Assembly: GCA_028370155.1 (NCBI GenBank)
Contig: CP116670.1
Location: 930,001-994,000, forward strand
From: Arthrobacter sp. OVS8
GTDB lineage: Bacteria; Actinomycetota; Actinomycetes; Actinomycetales; Micrococcaceae
Length of the DNA stretch: 64,000 nucleotides
Direction of reading: 5' to 3'
The notes beneath the pieces are model-generated. The model did no database searches. It worked only from the letters and a program-made list of their open reading frames with translations, and was not told the origin of the DNA. The first letter of the stretch is position 1; every line of letters starts with the position of its first letter. This document shows positions 29,485-37,702 of this stretch, piece after piece. Position numbers and translations under genes: made by a program.

Positions 29485-29570
29485 AGTCCTGGGTACGCTC
29501 GTCAGAAGACCACGAGTGGATGCCCAACGGGCGGATCACGTCACGCGGTAAAGGCCCCTGCAGCTTGGAC

Positions 29571-30323
29571 TCATTCGGCGATGCCCGTCTTCGCGGCGTA
29601 TGCGGTGGCTTGGGCCCGCACCTGGCGGATGTAGGGATCGGATTGGTTGTAGGAGTAGATGGCGTCGGTCCACCCTTGCGCGGTTGAGAGATCACGGCCG
29701 TTTGCGCACAGATAGGTCGCCGCGCTGAGGGCGGCGTCGTCGATATTGAACGGGTCCGCTGCTCCGTCCCCGTTCCCGTCCCGCCCTGCAAGCTGCCAGG
29801 TGGTGGGAATGAACTGCATGGGTCCGACGGCGTGGTCCCAGCGGGCGTCGCCGTCCAGGACACCCTCGTCCGTGTCGGCGATGGCGGCAAATCCGTTGCC
29901 ATCGAGGCTGGGGCCCACAATGGGACCGCTTGACTGCCCTGCGGCGTTGAGGCTGCCGCCGCCGTAACTTCCGTGCGCTGATTCGACGGAGCCGACAGCT
30001 GCCACGGTGTTCCAACCGATCGCGCACATCGGAGCGGAATCGTTGGCCATGGCTGCCGCAGCAACGTAGGCCCGGAGCGCCCGGGCAGGGATCCCGGTCT
30101 GTTCGGCAGCCCGGAGGAGCCACTGGGCATCCGGGCTCGGGGTTACGTTCACGGCGGTGGTGATGCCGGTGGACAACATTTCAAGTTTCGCCCCCGCTCG
30201 CGGAGGTGCAGACAGGGCCCCGAGGGCTTCTGCGCCGGGCTGCCGGGTTGCCCAGAACGAGAATGCGGCGATGGCGCAAACAGCGAGCAGGCTGAAAACC
30301 AGAAGGCGTTTTAGACGGAGCAC
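29571..30323 (-). CDS. Lytic murein transglycosylase
   Basis: Cleaves peptidoglycan glycan strands on the outer face of the membrane. 250 residues, starting at GTG 30323 with an N-terminal signal or anchor helix (LLVFSLLAVCAIAAFSFW). The transglycosylase domain has the catalytic Glu in GSVESAHG, VGPMQFIPTTW and GNGDGAADPFNIDDAALSAATYLC, as in MltB-like enzymes of actinobacteria. The frame is intact. No strong ribosome site is visible, and no later in-frame start keeps the signal helix. It converges with the VOC gene. Confidence 0.88.
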   Translation of the reverse strand: MLRLKRLLVFSLLAVCAIAAFSFWATRQPGAEALGALSAPPRAGAKLEMLSTGITTAVNVTPSPDAQWLLRAAEQTGIPARALRAYVAAAAMANDSAPMCAIGWNTVAAVGSVESAHGSYGGGSLNAAGQSSGPIVGPSLDGNGFAAIADTDEGVLDGDARWDHAVGPMQFIPTTWQLAGRDGNGDGAADPFNIDDAALSAATYLCANGRDLSTAQGWTDAIYSYNQSDPYIRQVRAQATAYAAKTGIAE

Positions 30324-30477
30324 GGACTAATCAAACCATCCAATGCCGTGACCGGTTGAAGAAACGGTTCTCAGCGGATCAAGAAGGCCATTAGGTCGGA
30401 CGCGGGTGCTTTGGCCGGCCAGATGGACCTGACACCGAACTCCCGCATTAGCAACCTTGACCGAACCCTTTTGTCCG

Positions 30478-30735
30478 TCAGCCCGGAGCGTTGGTGCGGT
30501 CTTCCTCTTCTGGTTCGGTTCTGTACTCGTAAGAGAGATTCCTGAGGACTTTTATGCCAAGGATCACCACAACAGCGCCCAGAACTACAATTGCTGCAGC
30601 TATCAGGACATGGTCCTGCGTCGGCTCGCGGAGTAGGAGAATGGGAGCCACAGTCATCGCAATCACAGCTCCGGCAATCTGAATCGAAAAGTAGATCCTG
30701 GAACGCCTCTCCTGCGGGTGAATCCAAGGCTTCAT
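30478..30735 (-). CDS. Small two-helix membrane protein, unknown
   Basis: 85 residues with two helices (YFSIQIAGAVIAMTVAPILLL and VLIAAAIVVLGAVVVILGIKVL) and a charged C-terminus (YRTEPEEEDRT). The N-terminus MKPWIHPQERRSR is basic, so the inside-positive rule predicts both ends in the cytoplasm. The family is not recognised. There is no operon partner. Confidence 0.5.
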   Translation of the reverse strand: MKPWIHPQERRSRIYFSIQIAGAVIAMTVAPILLLREPTQDHVLIAAAIVVLGAVVVILGIKVLRNLSYEYRTEPEEEDRTNAPG

Positions 30736-31268
30736 CGCTGTCTTCTTTCAGCCGGTCGCCACAGAATGAATTAGTGTCTGTGCCGAGCCTAGGTGCACCC
30801 TACCCCAACACCCATGCCGCCGCCGGTCATACGGCTTCCCAGGGAGCCTACGCGGGTCTGAATCGGATGAACGCACAGCCCATCCCTGACCGGGCGGAAA
30901 AGTATCCGCCCAGCCCCTCGGCTCACGCTGGTCAAGAACGAACGGTACGAGGAATACGACCCTGAGCAGGCACCATTTGTGGTTCGAACTGAATCTGATT
31001 CTTTCCTTCTATAACCCGGGGCTGCCCCTACATAGCCGACCCGAAAACTTTTGCCTAGTGTTCCTTGAAGAGACTCTCCGTGCGGGTTCAGTCGCCAGCT
31101 GGAACCTCTAGCCAGGTTTGCTGAGCAGCTTTCTCAAGAACATGCCGCACAGGACCGTGGACGAACTGAGGCTTGCCCGGGTTGTTTCGGCGAAGCTGTG
31201 GCCTCGTTCGATGCCACGCTGGGCGAGCTGAGCGTAACCAGAAAGTGACCACACTGGCGGCAATGGAG
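30736..31268. other. Non-coding or unassigned stretch at left edge of accessory region
   Basis: No gene is supported here. The only recognisable element is the second copy of a 91-base intergenic repeat (31035-31125). Confidence 0.4.
31035..31125 (+). repeat. Intergenic 91-base repeat, copy 2
   Basis: Related to 23146-23236 over the same length and on the same strand, with about 70 percent identity by eye. The strong hairpin of copy 1 is only partly kept here (CTGG-AACCT-CTAG core). Confidence 0.5.
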
Positions 31269-31657
31269 CTATGTCGGACTGCCGTTCTGTGCAGTTCTCC
31301 TCCGTGGGTGCAAGTGGATCCAGGCGATTCGAGCGCCCCAAATCAAGGTCGCGGTCCCGGGGATGCACGCAAGAACCATCGGGTAGTACCTGACGTTAAA
31401 AGTGTCCGTTATCGTTCCGTCTGCCATGGCGAAAGTGCACTCCACCCCGAGCGGGGCGAACTCGTAGGTTCCGACGGGCCCAGAGGGAATCCCTCGGGGT
31501 TGTGCACTGTACCGGCAGGCAGATACTCGGAATAGCAGTACTGCGAGAACGTCTGATTATTGTGAGACATGATTAGTCGATCAAACGCGCCCACAGCTAA
31601 GTACCAAACAACGGAAAGGAGCACGCAGGTCAGAAAGACGACCGTTTTCCGTGTCAT
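31269..31657 (-). CDS. Two-helix membrane protein, unknown
   Basis: About 130 residues after one C is restored near 31482. The first helix is VVFLTCVLLSVVWYLAVGAF and the second FNVRYYPMVLACIPGTATLIW, with an extracellular loop of about 60 residues between them. The base composition is lower in GC than neighbouring genes, which suggests acquisition. The family is not recognised. The start at ATG 31657 is preferred over 31687 because the hydrophobic segment follows directly. Confidence 0.45.
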
Positions 31658-31747
31658 TCGCCCCCAGAAAGCAGTGTTAGGGATCACTCTTGCACGCCGC
31701 CCGTTAACGTGTCCGTAGTCTCATCGATTCTGTGACATCGATCTTTC

Positions 31748-32107
31748 ATGAGGTGTACTTCCGGCAGTGCGGATTTGTGCCGGGGATCAAGGCCAGATGA
31801 AGTGGACGGGACGGTGAGCGTATGCGATCACTATGTATACCGCATAATCCAGGGCCGCAGACTGGCTGCTTTTACGCTGGTACTCGGAAGCCAGGCGCCT
31901 GAAGTTGTCTACGACGGCCAGTGCATCCGAACCCAGCTGATACCGGAAGGCATGAACGTTCAGATCGACTTAGCGAAAAACGTGGACAACATTGTGGAAT
32001 TCCTCCTCAGCGACAGGAATCCTGTCGAGCAAGAGCCGCATCTTTGGCCGACCCTATCTATGCCTATGGCCGACGGCGCCGTATGGAGACTCAAGAAGTT
32101 CGACTGA
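31748..32107 (+). CDS. Hypothetical protein
   Basis: Open frame of 119 residues; a GTG at 31814 (VSVCDHYVYRII) may be the true start. The residues from there look protein-like (AAFTLVLGSQAPEVVYDGQ, MNVQIDLAKNVDNIVEFLL), but no family is recognised and there is no strong ribosome site. It lies just outside the first resolvase/tRNA-end repeat and could be cargo or a remnant. Confidence 0.35.
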   Translation: MRCTSGSADLCRGSRPDEVDGTVSVCDHYVYRIIQGRRLAAFTLVLGSQAPEVVYDGQCIRTQLIPEGMNVQIDLAKNVDNIVEFLLSDRNPVEQEPHLWPTLSMPMADGAVWRLKKFD

Positions 32108-32357
32108 CATCACCGTGCATAGCACCAACGGGCGCTTATGAGACCCAGAAGCGTCTCGGTAGCCGACTACTCCCTACGATCTCTGTCCCGTCGTCAGCTC
32201 CTGAGTGCCACTCCCTAACGCTGGGCAGAAACGACCCTTTCCTGGTTCTGGCCGGCTTGATTCCGACATTGTTGTCGATCTCCGAAGTCGTCTTCACGAA
32301 ATGCCCAAGGCCGTCTGCACGGCCCACGACATGTCCGTATACGGTACATCCAAGACC

Positions 32358-32524
32358 ATGACCGGGCTCCTCATCGGATATGCCGCGTATCCACGAACGA
32401 CCAAGACCTCACCGCCCGGAAGAATGCCTTGGCTGCTTTTGGAGCGTCGTCGGGGAAGACGTTCACCAGCCAGGGACTCACCCGTGCCGACCGGGCACGC
32501 CGCGGGCTCAAGGAAGCGCTAGCC
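32358..32524 (+). pseudogene. Truncated serine recombinase (resolvase) N-terminus, copy A
   Basis: With one C restored the frame reads MTGLLIGYARVST then NDQDLTARKNAL and GLTRADRARRGLKEALA. This is the start of a resolvase/invertase catalytic domain, with the YARVST strand that carries the nucleophile Ser. It then departs from the family after KEALA, before the conserved LDRLAR region, so it cannot be active. Confidence 0.75.
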
Positions 32525-32740
32525 ACCGAAAACAAGACGCACCAAGTCATGCACCTACCTGGCAGCGGCGCCATGAACAGTCATGACATCAAAAACATCC
32601 AAACCAACAAAGGCCGCGACGCTCGCCCCGACAGCGTCCAGTCATGTCGTTCCAGGCGTTCCCGGCCATGAACGAGTAAGCAGCCCCACCGCTGCCGAAA
32701 CCACGAGAAAGGAGCCCCCGGCCAAAGCACCGGCCACCAA

Positions 32741-32763
32741 CAAAAAGGCCCCCGAAGGGGCCC
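32741..32763 (-). terminator. Rho-independent terminator (minus strand), copy A
   Basis: Read on the minus strand, a GGCCCC-TTCG-GGGGCC hairpin is followed by TTTTTG. It lies ~60 bases beyond the tRNA 3'-end segment, where a tRNA terminator would be expected. Confidence 0.8.
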
Positions 32764-32821
32764 ATAGGTGAACAGTTTGTGCACAGTCAGAGGCTCACAA
32801 GCCCCTGAACAGGGAAAACAC

Positions 32822-32844
32822 GTGCCCGAGGTGGGACTCGAACC
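32822..32844 (-). other. tRNA 3'-end segment (att-like), copy A
   Basis: On the minus strand the 23 bases GGTTCGAGTCCCACCTCGGGCAC contain a T-loop, the 3' T-stem and an acceptor 3' strand CTCGGGC plus A, as in a tRNA (perhaps Leu). The upstream side does not supply the matching T-stem, so it is not a whole tRNA gene. Such 3' ends are usual attachment cores of integrative elements. Confidence 0.65.
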
Positions 32845-32935
32845 GGGTTCCAGCCCTTGCAAACACTGGACTCCCGCCCAAACATACGGAATCCGGCCCA
32901 GTCCGGCACCGGTTCGGCCCAGTCCGTGACCCAAA

Positions 32936-33208
32936 GTGTGGTCAACTGCTACCGCACGGCCCGTCCCAGGGGCGGCAATTGAGGTCGACCCAGAGCAATG
33001 GGAGCGCGAGGTCACAGCTGAGCCCAGTCGAACCCTGGTGTTGAATATCGAAGAAATTGCCACGGTCCAATTCCGACAAGGCATCACGGCCTCGCGCTTG
33101 GGAGTTAGAATGGCCGATGGCGTCAAACGCAAGCTGCTCTGGCTGCCAAACGCTCACTCAAAGTCCGTGCTGGCGGAGACCCTCGGTTCAAGGTTGGCTT
33201 TCAGCTAG
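32936..33208 (+). pseudogene. C-terminal fragment of an unknown protein, cut by scar A
   Basis: The 90-codon frame becomes protein-like only after the right end of repeat A (32941). Residues such as VLNIEEIATVQFRQG, ASRLGVRMADGVKRKLLWLPNAHSK and LAETLGSRL resemble the C-terminal half of a PH-like domain. No start codon with a ribosome site is seen. It is probably the surviving tail of a gene truncated when the repeat formed. Confidence 0.4.
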
Positions 33209-33269
33209 ATCCCGGTCGTCCTCAAAAGCATCGCTCACTGGGACGACTGACCGTCTTGTGCTCCAAGGT

Positions 33270-34289
33270 CTAGGGGTGTCGATATTGCGTGGCGAAGGCA
33301 TCCTCCATGAGGACGCCGAACATCTCGGTTATGTAGACAGCGACACTCGCATGCTGCGCAATCAGATCAGCACCGTCGCCGAGTGCCGCACGCACTGGGT
33401 CCAGCGCTGGTGTGGCTGGGTCAGCGGCGGCGGCACGCAACAACTCGAGCCGCTGTAGACCGGAGGTATAGCCGAGTTCGAATAGCGTCCAGTGGAACAG
33501 GTGCATCAGGGCAGTATCACGGTCGAAGCCGTCATGATCGGGCATCGATGCTTTTTCCTCCGCAGTGAGGTCAAATTCGCGGTGAAGTGCCAGGCCGAAG
33601 TCCGTGAAGAGTAGTCTGCCCTCGCGAACGAGGATGTTTCCCGGGTGCACGTCAAAGTGCTGGAATCCCTGGCTGTTCATCCATGCTGTGGCTTCAAGAA
33701 GTTGGTCGACCACGTCCGGGAAGACGGTCGCACCAGTGCCCTCATCTACACACCTGCGCACATAGGCGCCCAGCGTCTGGGGCACGTACTCAAGGAAGAA
33801 CACCATGCTTTTAGATGCGGACTTCATCGCGGCAAGTTTGCTCTGCATTTGAGGCCAATGTGGCCCCCACTGGCGGGGAGAAGCATGGCCGTCGAACTCG
33901 CTGAGGTCTGCCTCACTCTTCAGGTCCAACACTCGCCAGTTGAGCAGCAGCGGAAAGAAATCCACGGTTCCTGCTTGAACCCACGTGGAGGTTGCTTGAT
34001 GTGCTGCCAGTTCTCGCCCGACCGCGTGGGTCGGGCTTCCTATGCCGTAGTGGGAGACGAAGGGAAGCTGAAGCCGGCTTGTGGTGGCGGTCGGGTCAGC
34101 TTCTTCGACGCTCGTCAGTGGGAGCTGTTTCAGGAAGACAGTCCGTTCACCGATGCGGACTTTCTTGGTAGTTCCCCCGATACCAACGCCTACTGGCTCA
34201 GCAGCATCGAGAAGCATTTGCACACCGGCATCATCGAGCACGGCGAGCAAAGTGGAAATACTTTGGGCTTCCTTTAGACGCGCCGTCAT
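33270..34289 (-). CDS. Protein-kinase-fold protein (aminoglycoside/serine-threonine kinase-like)
   Basis: 340 residues, intact. The kinase core is visible: an ATP-binding lysine in TVFLKQL, the catalytic loop HFDVHPGNIL (HxDxxxxN) and LLFTDFGLAL (DFG). The N-lobe lacks a clear GxGxxG (GVGIGGTTKK may serve). The pattern is nearer to small-molecule or atypical kinases than to PknB-type. There is no membrane helix. It lies alone between scar copies A and B and so is likely cargo of a mobile element. A role in defence, toxin action or drug modification is possible, but nothing in the sequence decides. Confidence 0.65.
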   Translation of the reverse strand: MTARLKEAQSISTLLAVLDDAGVQMLLDAAEPVGVGIGGTTKKVRIGERTVFLKQLPLTSVEEADPTATTSRLQLPFVSHYGIGSPTHAVGRELAAHQATSTWVQAGTVDFFPLLLNWRVLDLKSEADLSEFDGHASPRQWGPHWPQMQSKLAAMKSASKSMVFFLEYVPQTLGAYVRRCVDEGTGATVFPDVVDQLLEATAWMNSQGFQHFDVHPGNILVREGRLLFTDFGLALHREFDLTAEEKASMPDHDGFDRDTALMHLFHWTLFELGYTSGLQRLELLRAAAADPATPALDPVRAALGDGADLIAQHASVAVYITEMFGVLMEDAFATQYRHP

Positions 34290-34525
34290 CACTACACCCT
34301 AAGGTCCGGTGCTTGCCGCGCAAGCCCTCGGGTCAATCCTTCGGGCTGTGTCGGAGCAACAGCGAGGAATCCGGAAAGCCGCCCGCAAGGCGGTCCCCAC
34401 CGGAGCGCGCACCACCCAACACTTCCAGATCACGATCGCTGCGTTTGCGGGGCCGGTCGATTCCCGTCAGATCCACCCGATAAAGATGGCCGGTGACGGG
34501 GTGGCTGAACGGTCCCTTCATAGCC

Positions 34526-34701
34526 GTGGTCGGGCTCCTCATCGGATGCGCCGCGCGTATCCGCGAACGACCAAGACCTTACCGCCCGGAAGAATGCCCT
34601 GGTTGCACTTGGAGTGCCGTCGGAGAAGACGTCCAACGACCAGGGACTCATCCGGTGGCGACCGGGCACGCCGCGGCCTCAAGGAAGCGCTGGCAGCCTG
34701 A
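34526..34701 (+). pseudogene. Truncated serine recombinase N-terminus, copy B
   Basis: It begins GTG-GTC-GGG-CTC-CTC-ATC-GGA, then a small frameshift in the YARVST region, then ANDQDLTARKNALVALGVPSE, and ends RRGLKEALAA followed by TGA. It is truncated at the same point as the other copies. Confidence 0.75.
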
Positions 34702-34919
34702 CCATCGACAAGACGCACCAAGTCATGCACTTGCCTGGCAGCGGCGCCATGAATAGTCATGACATCAAGTAATGAAGAAATGCAAACCAACAAAGACAGC
34801 ACCGCTCCCCAGCCGTCCAGTCATGCAGTTAGCGGCACCCCGGACCATGAACGAGTAAGCAGCGCCACCGCTGCACGAAAACAGGACAAGGAGCTGCCGG
34901 CCACAGCACCGGCCACCAA

Positions 34920-34942
34920 CAAAAAGGCCCCCGAAGGGGCCC
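34920..34942 (-). terminator. Rho-independent terminator (minus strand), copy B
   Basis: A hairpin GGCCCC-TTCG-GGGGCC followed by TTTTTG on the minus strand, identical to copy A. Confidence 0.8.
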
Positions 34943-35000
34943 ATAAGTGAACAGTTTGTGCACAATCAGAGGCCCACAAGCCCCTGAACAGGGAAAACAC

Positions 35001-35023
35001 GTGCCCGAGGTGGGACTCGAACC
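35001..35023 (-). other. tRNA 3'-end segment (att-like), copy B
   Basis: The same 23 bases as at 32822-32844, with identical flanks on both sides for at least 30 bases. Confidence 0.65.
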
Positions 35024-35120
35024 GGGTTCCAGCCCTTGCAAACACTGGACTCCCGCCGAAACATGCGGAATCCGGCCCAGTCCGGCACCGGTACGGCCCA
35101 GTTCGTGACCCAAAGTGTGG

Positions 35121-35560
35121 ACACTGCCCACACCCCCAACTCTCGCCCTACTAAAGGCCTCCCCAAACTGCCGCACCCCGCATCGACAGGGTGCGACGCT
35201 TCTTTGCCCTGAAAAACTTGATCCAGCTGACAACGGCGGCTGCAACCGAGTCCCGCCCGTGCCCGTTGCCGAGTCTCGGGCATGCAGCACGGCATGCTCA
35301 GCCTCTAGTCTCTCCATCACGATGTCACCTCCCTTCGAATCATTCATGGTCCGATCGGCGGACCGCTGCATGACGGGGCAGAGCCCCTTCAGACGCTGAC
35401 CGCGGACTAACAGCGCCACACGAAAACAACGGAACCCGGGCGGCGCCAGCGGCCGCAGCCACAGCACGGGGTGGAGTCCACGTGTCTCGTAGGTTTCGCA
35501 CACAAGGCCGGGCACTCGACGTCATACTGCTTGCGAAGTCATCATGCCTATGAAGCAGTC
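35121..35560. other. Unassigned stretch after scar B
   Basis: No gene is supported. A minus-strand frame with a plausible ribosome site (start near 35320, MERLEAEHAVLHARD) runs into the scar but matches nothing known and is probably a remnant. Confidence 0.35.
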
Positions 35561-36160
35561 CTACATCGACCGGGAGGATTTTGATCGGCTCGTTTGCAGA
35601 CGCAGACCTTGAGGCACACGCTGGTCGTGGGGAAGAAGCGTTCTCGACCAAGGCGGAGTGTCGCGGGCACTCGGCCGGTCTGAGCGTTCGCCCGACACGT
35701 TCCATGGTCGGCCGGTTGAAGCGTGGATCCTGGCTTCGTGTCTACTGAGGAGTTCGGCGCGCTTCTTGACGGCATCGACGTACTCGTTGAAGGCCGGCTC
35801 AATATCGGGCAAGGTCTTCCGAAGCAGGCCCAGCAATGGGCCGGCAAGATCCTGCCTGACGTGCAAAAGCGTCTTTTCGCCGTGGGACGTGAGCGTGAAT
35901 GTGCACACGCCCTTGAACAGGCCCAAGGCGAGGCGGCCGGTCCAGGTCATCGCTTCGCCCGGTATTTGCCGGACGCGCAGACGGAAGGTACGGTTCCCGC
36001 CGGTCCGGCTCCGGACTCGAATCGTGCCCCCGTTGCGCAGTCCGCCGGAGATGTGGGTAATGCCGGACTCCCAGACGGTGTAGTTGCCGCCGTCCGTGAT
36101 GATTTCCCATACCGTGAATTTCCGGGCATTGATCAGTGTCTTGGCCTCATAGGATTTCAT
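35561..36160 (-). CDS. SRPBCC (START/polyketide-cyclase-like) domain protein
   Basis: The first ~145 residues form a SRPBCC fold: AKTLINARKFTVWEIITD with a central tryptophan, the GGTIRVRSRTGG strand, the PGEAMTWTG strand and the C-terminal helix PAFNEYVDAVKKRAELL. Such domains bind lipids or hydrophobic ligands. As written the frame runs on for ~55 residues of low-complexity character; a one-base repair near 35750 would end it just after the helix. The ATG 36160 lies seven bases after the SHOCT-protein stop, so the two form an operon. Confidence 0.72.
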   Translation of the reverse strand: MKSYEAKTLINARKFTVWEIITDGGNYTVWESGITHISGGLRNGGTIRVRSRTGGNRTFRLRVRQIPGEAMTWTGRLALGLFKGVCTFTLTSHGEKTLLHVRQDLAGPLLGLLRKTLPDIEPAFNEYVDAVKKRAELLSRHEARIHASTGRPWNVSGERSDRPSARDTPPWSRTLLPHDQRVPQGLRLQTSRSKSSRSM

Positions 36161-36167
36161 GGCGCTC

Positions 36168-36553
36168 TCAGACCAGTACTTTGCCCTTGATCATGTCGAA
36201 CTCATCAGCACTGATGGTTCCGGAGTCCAGAAGAGCCCTGGCTTTGGATATCTCCTCACTTGGACTCGCTGCAGCGACCCCGCGGATGTACGCATCCGAG
36301 GTTTCCTGGTTTTTCGGGCCCGTTCCATGGACCTCTCAGTCATGCCTTTGCCGCGGGCAATCAAGTACAACAGCAGGCTCAGTAAGGGCACGAAAGCCAG
36401 GAAGATAACCCAGGTGGCCTTCCACCAGCCGCTGAGCTTGTCGTCGCGGAACAGGTCCCCAAAGACGACGAACAACGCCCAGAGGAAGGCGAAGAAGGCC
36501 CACACATAGAACAGCCACCAGATAATGTTCCAAAAGTTTTCCCAGACACTCAT
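36168..36553 (-). CDS. Membrane protein with C-terminal SHOCT domain
   Basis: About 129 residues after one base is restored near 36305. Two helices (IIWWLFYVWAFFAFLWALF and WVIFLAFVPLLSLLLYLIARG) resemble a phospholipase-D-N-type membrane anchor. They are followed by a short-C-terminal (SHOCT) motif: SEEISKARALLDSGTISADEFDMIKGK. SHOCT domains are known as oligomerisation or targeting elements in many bacterial membrane proteins. It lies directly upstream of the SRPBCC gene on the minus strand. Confidence 0.75.
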
Positions 36554-36645
36554 GACTTCCCTGCTTTCAGTTGGAACGGCGTTTGGGGCTTGGGCAGCCG
36601 GATGCGCGGCATGGGGCTACTGCGGGTGAACAGAAATTGGACAAC

Positions 36646-37092
36646 CTAACACTTGGCCGCCGTACGGAGGTCGCTGACCGCGGCCTGGACGTTGGCTGCT
36701 TCGTCTCGCAGGGAACCGAACGCCTGTGTCAGGGTGGCATCGTCGGGAACGGCCTTGACGGCTCGATCGAAGTTCTTTTCGGCCGCTTGAACGGCGTCCA
36801 CCTCGTCTTTTGCTACGTCCTGACTGGCTTTGATCAGATCGTCGTAGGTCTTCGCGACCTGGTCTCGTGCCGAGTTGACCTGCTCCACCGTGGCGCCGGG
36901 CTTTAGTGTCTGTTTGAAATTTGTCAGGGCTGCGGAATAGGCCCTGGCAGCAGCGCACGCCTGCGAAACGTTCTCCTGCGCTCGTGCGCTGCTGACGCTT
37001 GTCCCGGGGCTGGAGGGGCTGCAGCCCGTGAGCAGCGCGACGGCTGCCACTAGTGCGATCGGTCCTGCAAGGTTTGGGCGAGGTCTCGCCAT
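36646..37092 (-). CDS. Lipoprotein of unknown function
   Basis: 148 residues. The signal peptide has a lipobox LLTGC (residues ~19-23), so the mature protein is anchored by a lipid on the outer face of the membrane. The rest is helical and likely coiled coil (AQENVSQACAAARAYSAAL, VNSARDQVAKTYDDLIKAS, AVQAAEKNFDRAVKAV, LRDEAANVQAAVSDLR), ending in AAKC. The ATG 37092 has an AAAGGAG ribosome site; an upstream ATG at 37152 is rejected. It lies ~90 bases upstream of the SHOCT-SRPBCC pair. Confidence 0.75.
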   Translation of the reverse strand: MARPRPNLAGPIALVAAVALLTGCSPSSPGTSVSSARAQENVSQACAAARAYSAALTNFKQTLKPGATVEQVNSARDQVAKTYDDLIKASQDVAKDEVDAVQAAEKNFDRAVKAVPDDATLTQAFGSLRDEAANVQAAVSDLRTAAKC

Positions 37093-37702
37093 TGGAGGCT
37101 CCTTTCCAAAATGGATTGCCGCAGGTGGCCCCCACTGACAAAGTACGACCATTCTCGGGCCGGACGGGTGGCCCGGACCTCATCCAGCGAAGATGATTCC
37201 TGGCGCCAATACCGGAGATTCGACGGCGGGCAGCCGCCCGGCGCCGCACCGTCCGGGTCTGAAGCGTTCAGCACCGGATACAACCCGGCGCGATGGCTCA
37301 AGCTCTATTCCATGACGCGCCGCACATGCGAAACGGCAGAGATTTCCGCCCTCGACGCGAGTGAGCTCGGCGAGGTGCGCGTGGCCGAGTCCAACCCGAC
37401 CATGGTGCTCTCTGAGCAGGACGTCATGGACGTGGCCCAGACGATCGAGCCCAGCCACCCCGCCGTGGTCCCCGCCGGGGAGAACAAGTGGGCGGCCCCG
37501 CTCGGCGCGGCCATCCACAAGACCGGCGGCCAGCTCGAGGAACACCGAGGGGATCGTCGCAGACGTGGGACGGGTCAGGGATGGCCGGCCCCGCGACGGA
37601 GAGCACGGGAAGTTCACCGCCAGCCGGCGAGCGGACGCCTTATCAGCCGCGTCCAAGTGAAACCCGCCGACGCTCCTGCGTACCGACCGGCCAACGCCGT
37701 TA
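37093..37702. other. Unassigned stretch, possible decayed plus-strand gene
   Basis: No gene is firmly supported in 610 bases. A plus-strand frame (about 37300-37540) has protein-like residues (SNPTMVLSEQDVMDVAQTI), faintly like a segment of tyrosine recombinases, but it has no start with a ribosome site and no catalytic residues. It may be an integrase remnant. Confidence 0.25.

Larger units (their letters stand above)
32341..32941 (+). repeat. Resolvase-fragment/tRNA-end scar repeat, copy A
   Basis: 601 bases, shared with 34509-35120 and 46981-47582 in the same orientation. The order is: a short leader (ACGGT), the first ~55 codons of a serine resolvase, ~200 bases with two related GTCATGCA...CATGA motifs, a minus-strand terminator hairpin, a tRNA 3'-end segment, and ~95 bases ending in CCAAAGTGTGG. 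The left and right flanks of the three copies are unrelated, which sets the boundaries. Confidence 0.85.
34509..35120 (+). repeat. Resolvase-fragment/tRNA-end scar repeat, copy B
   Basis: 612 bases with the same order of parts as copy A. It ends in CCAAAGTGTGG exactly as copy A does, and an inverted GTGTGG/CCACAC pair follows the right end. Confidence 0.85.

Noticed and set aside
32800..32945. A complete tRNA gene in scar A (also B and C)
   Set aside because: Only the T-loop to acceptor 3' strand is present; the 5' T-stem (CCCGG) does not pair with CCCAC and no acceptor 5' strand or anticodon arm can be placed.
34829..35515. Minus-strand frames repeated in all three scars (ending ...CKGWNPVRVPPRARVFPVQG)
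   Set aside because: They translate the tRNA 3'-end segment and terminator region; the reading exists only because the DNA repeat is conserved, and it has no ribosome site or family.
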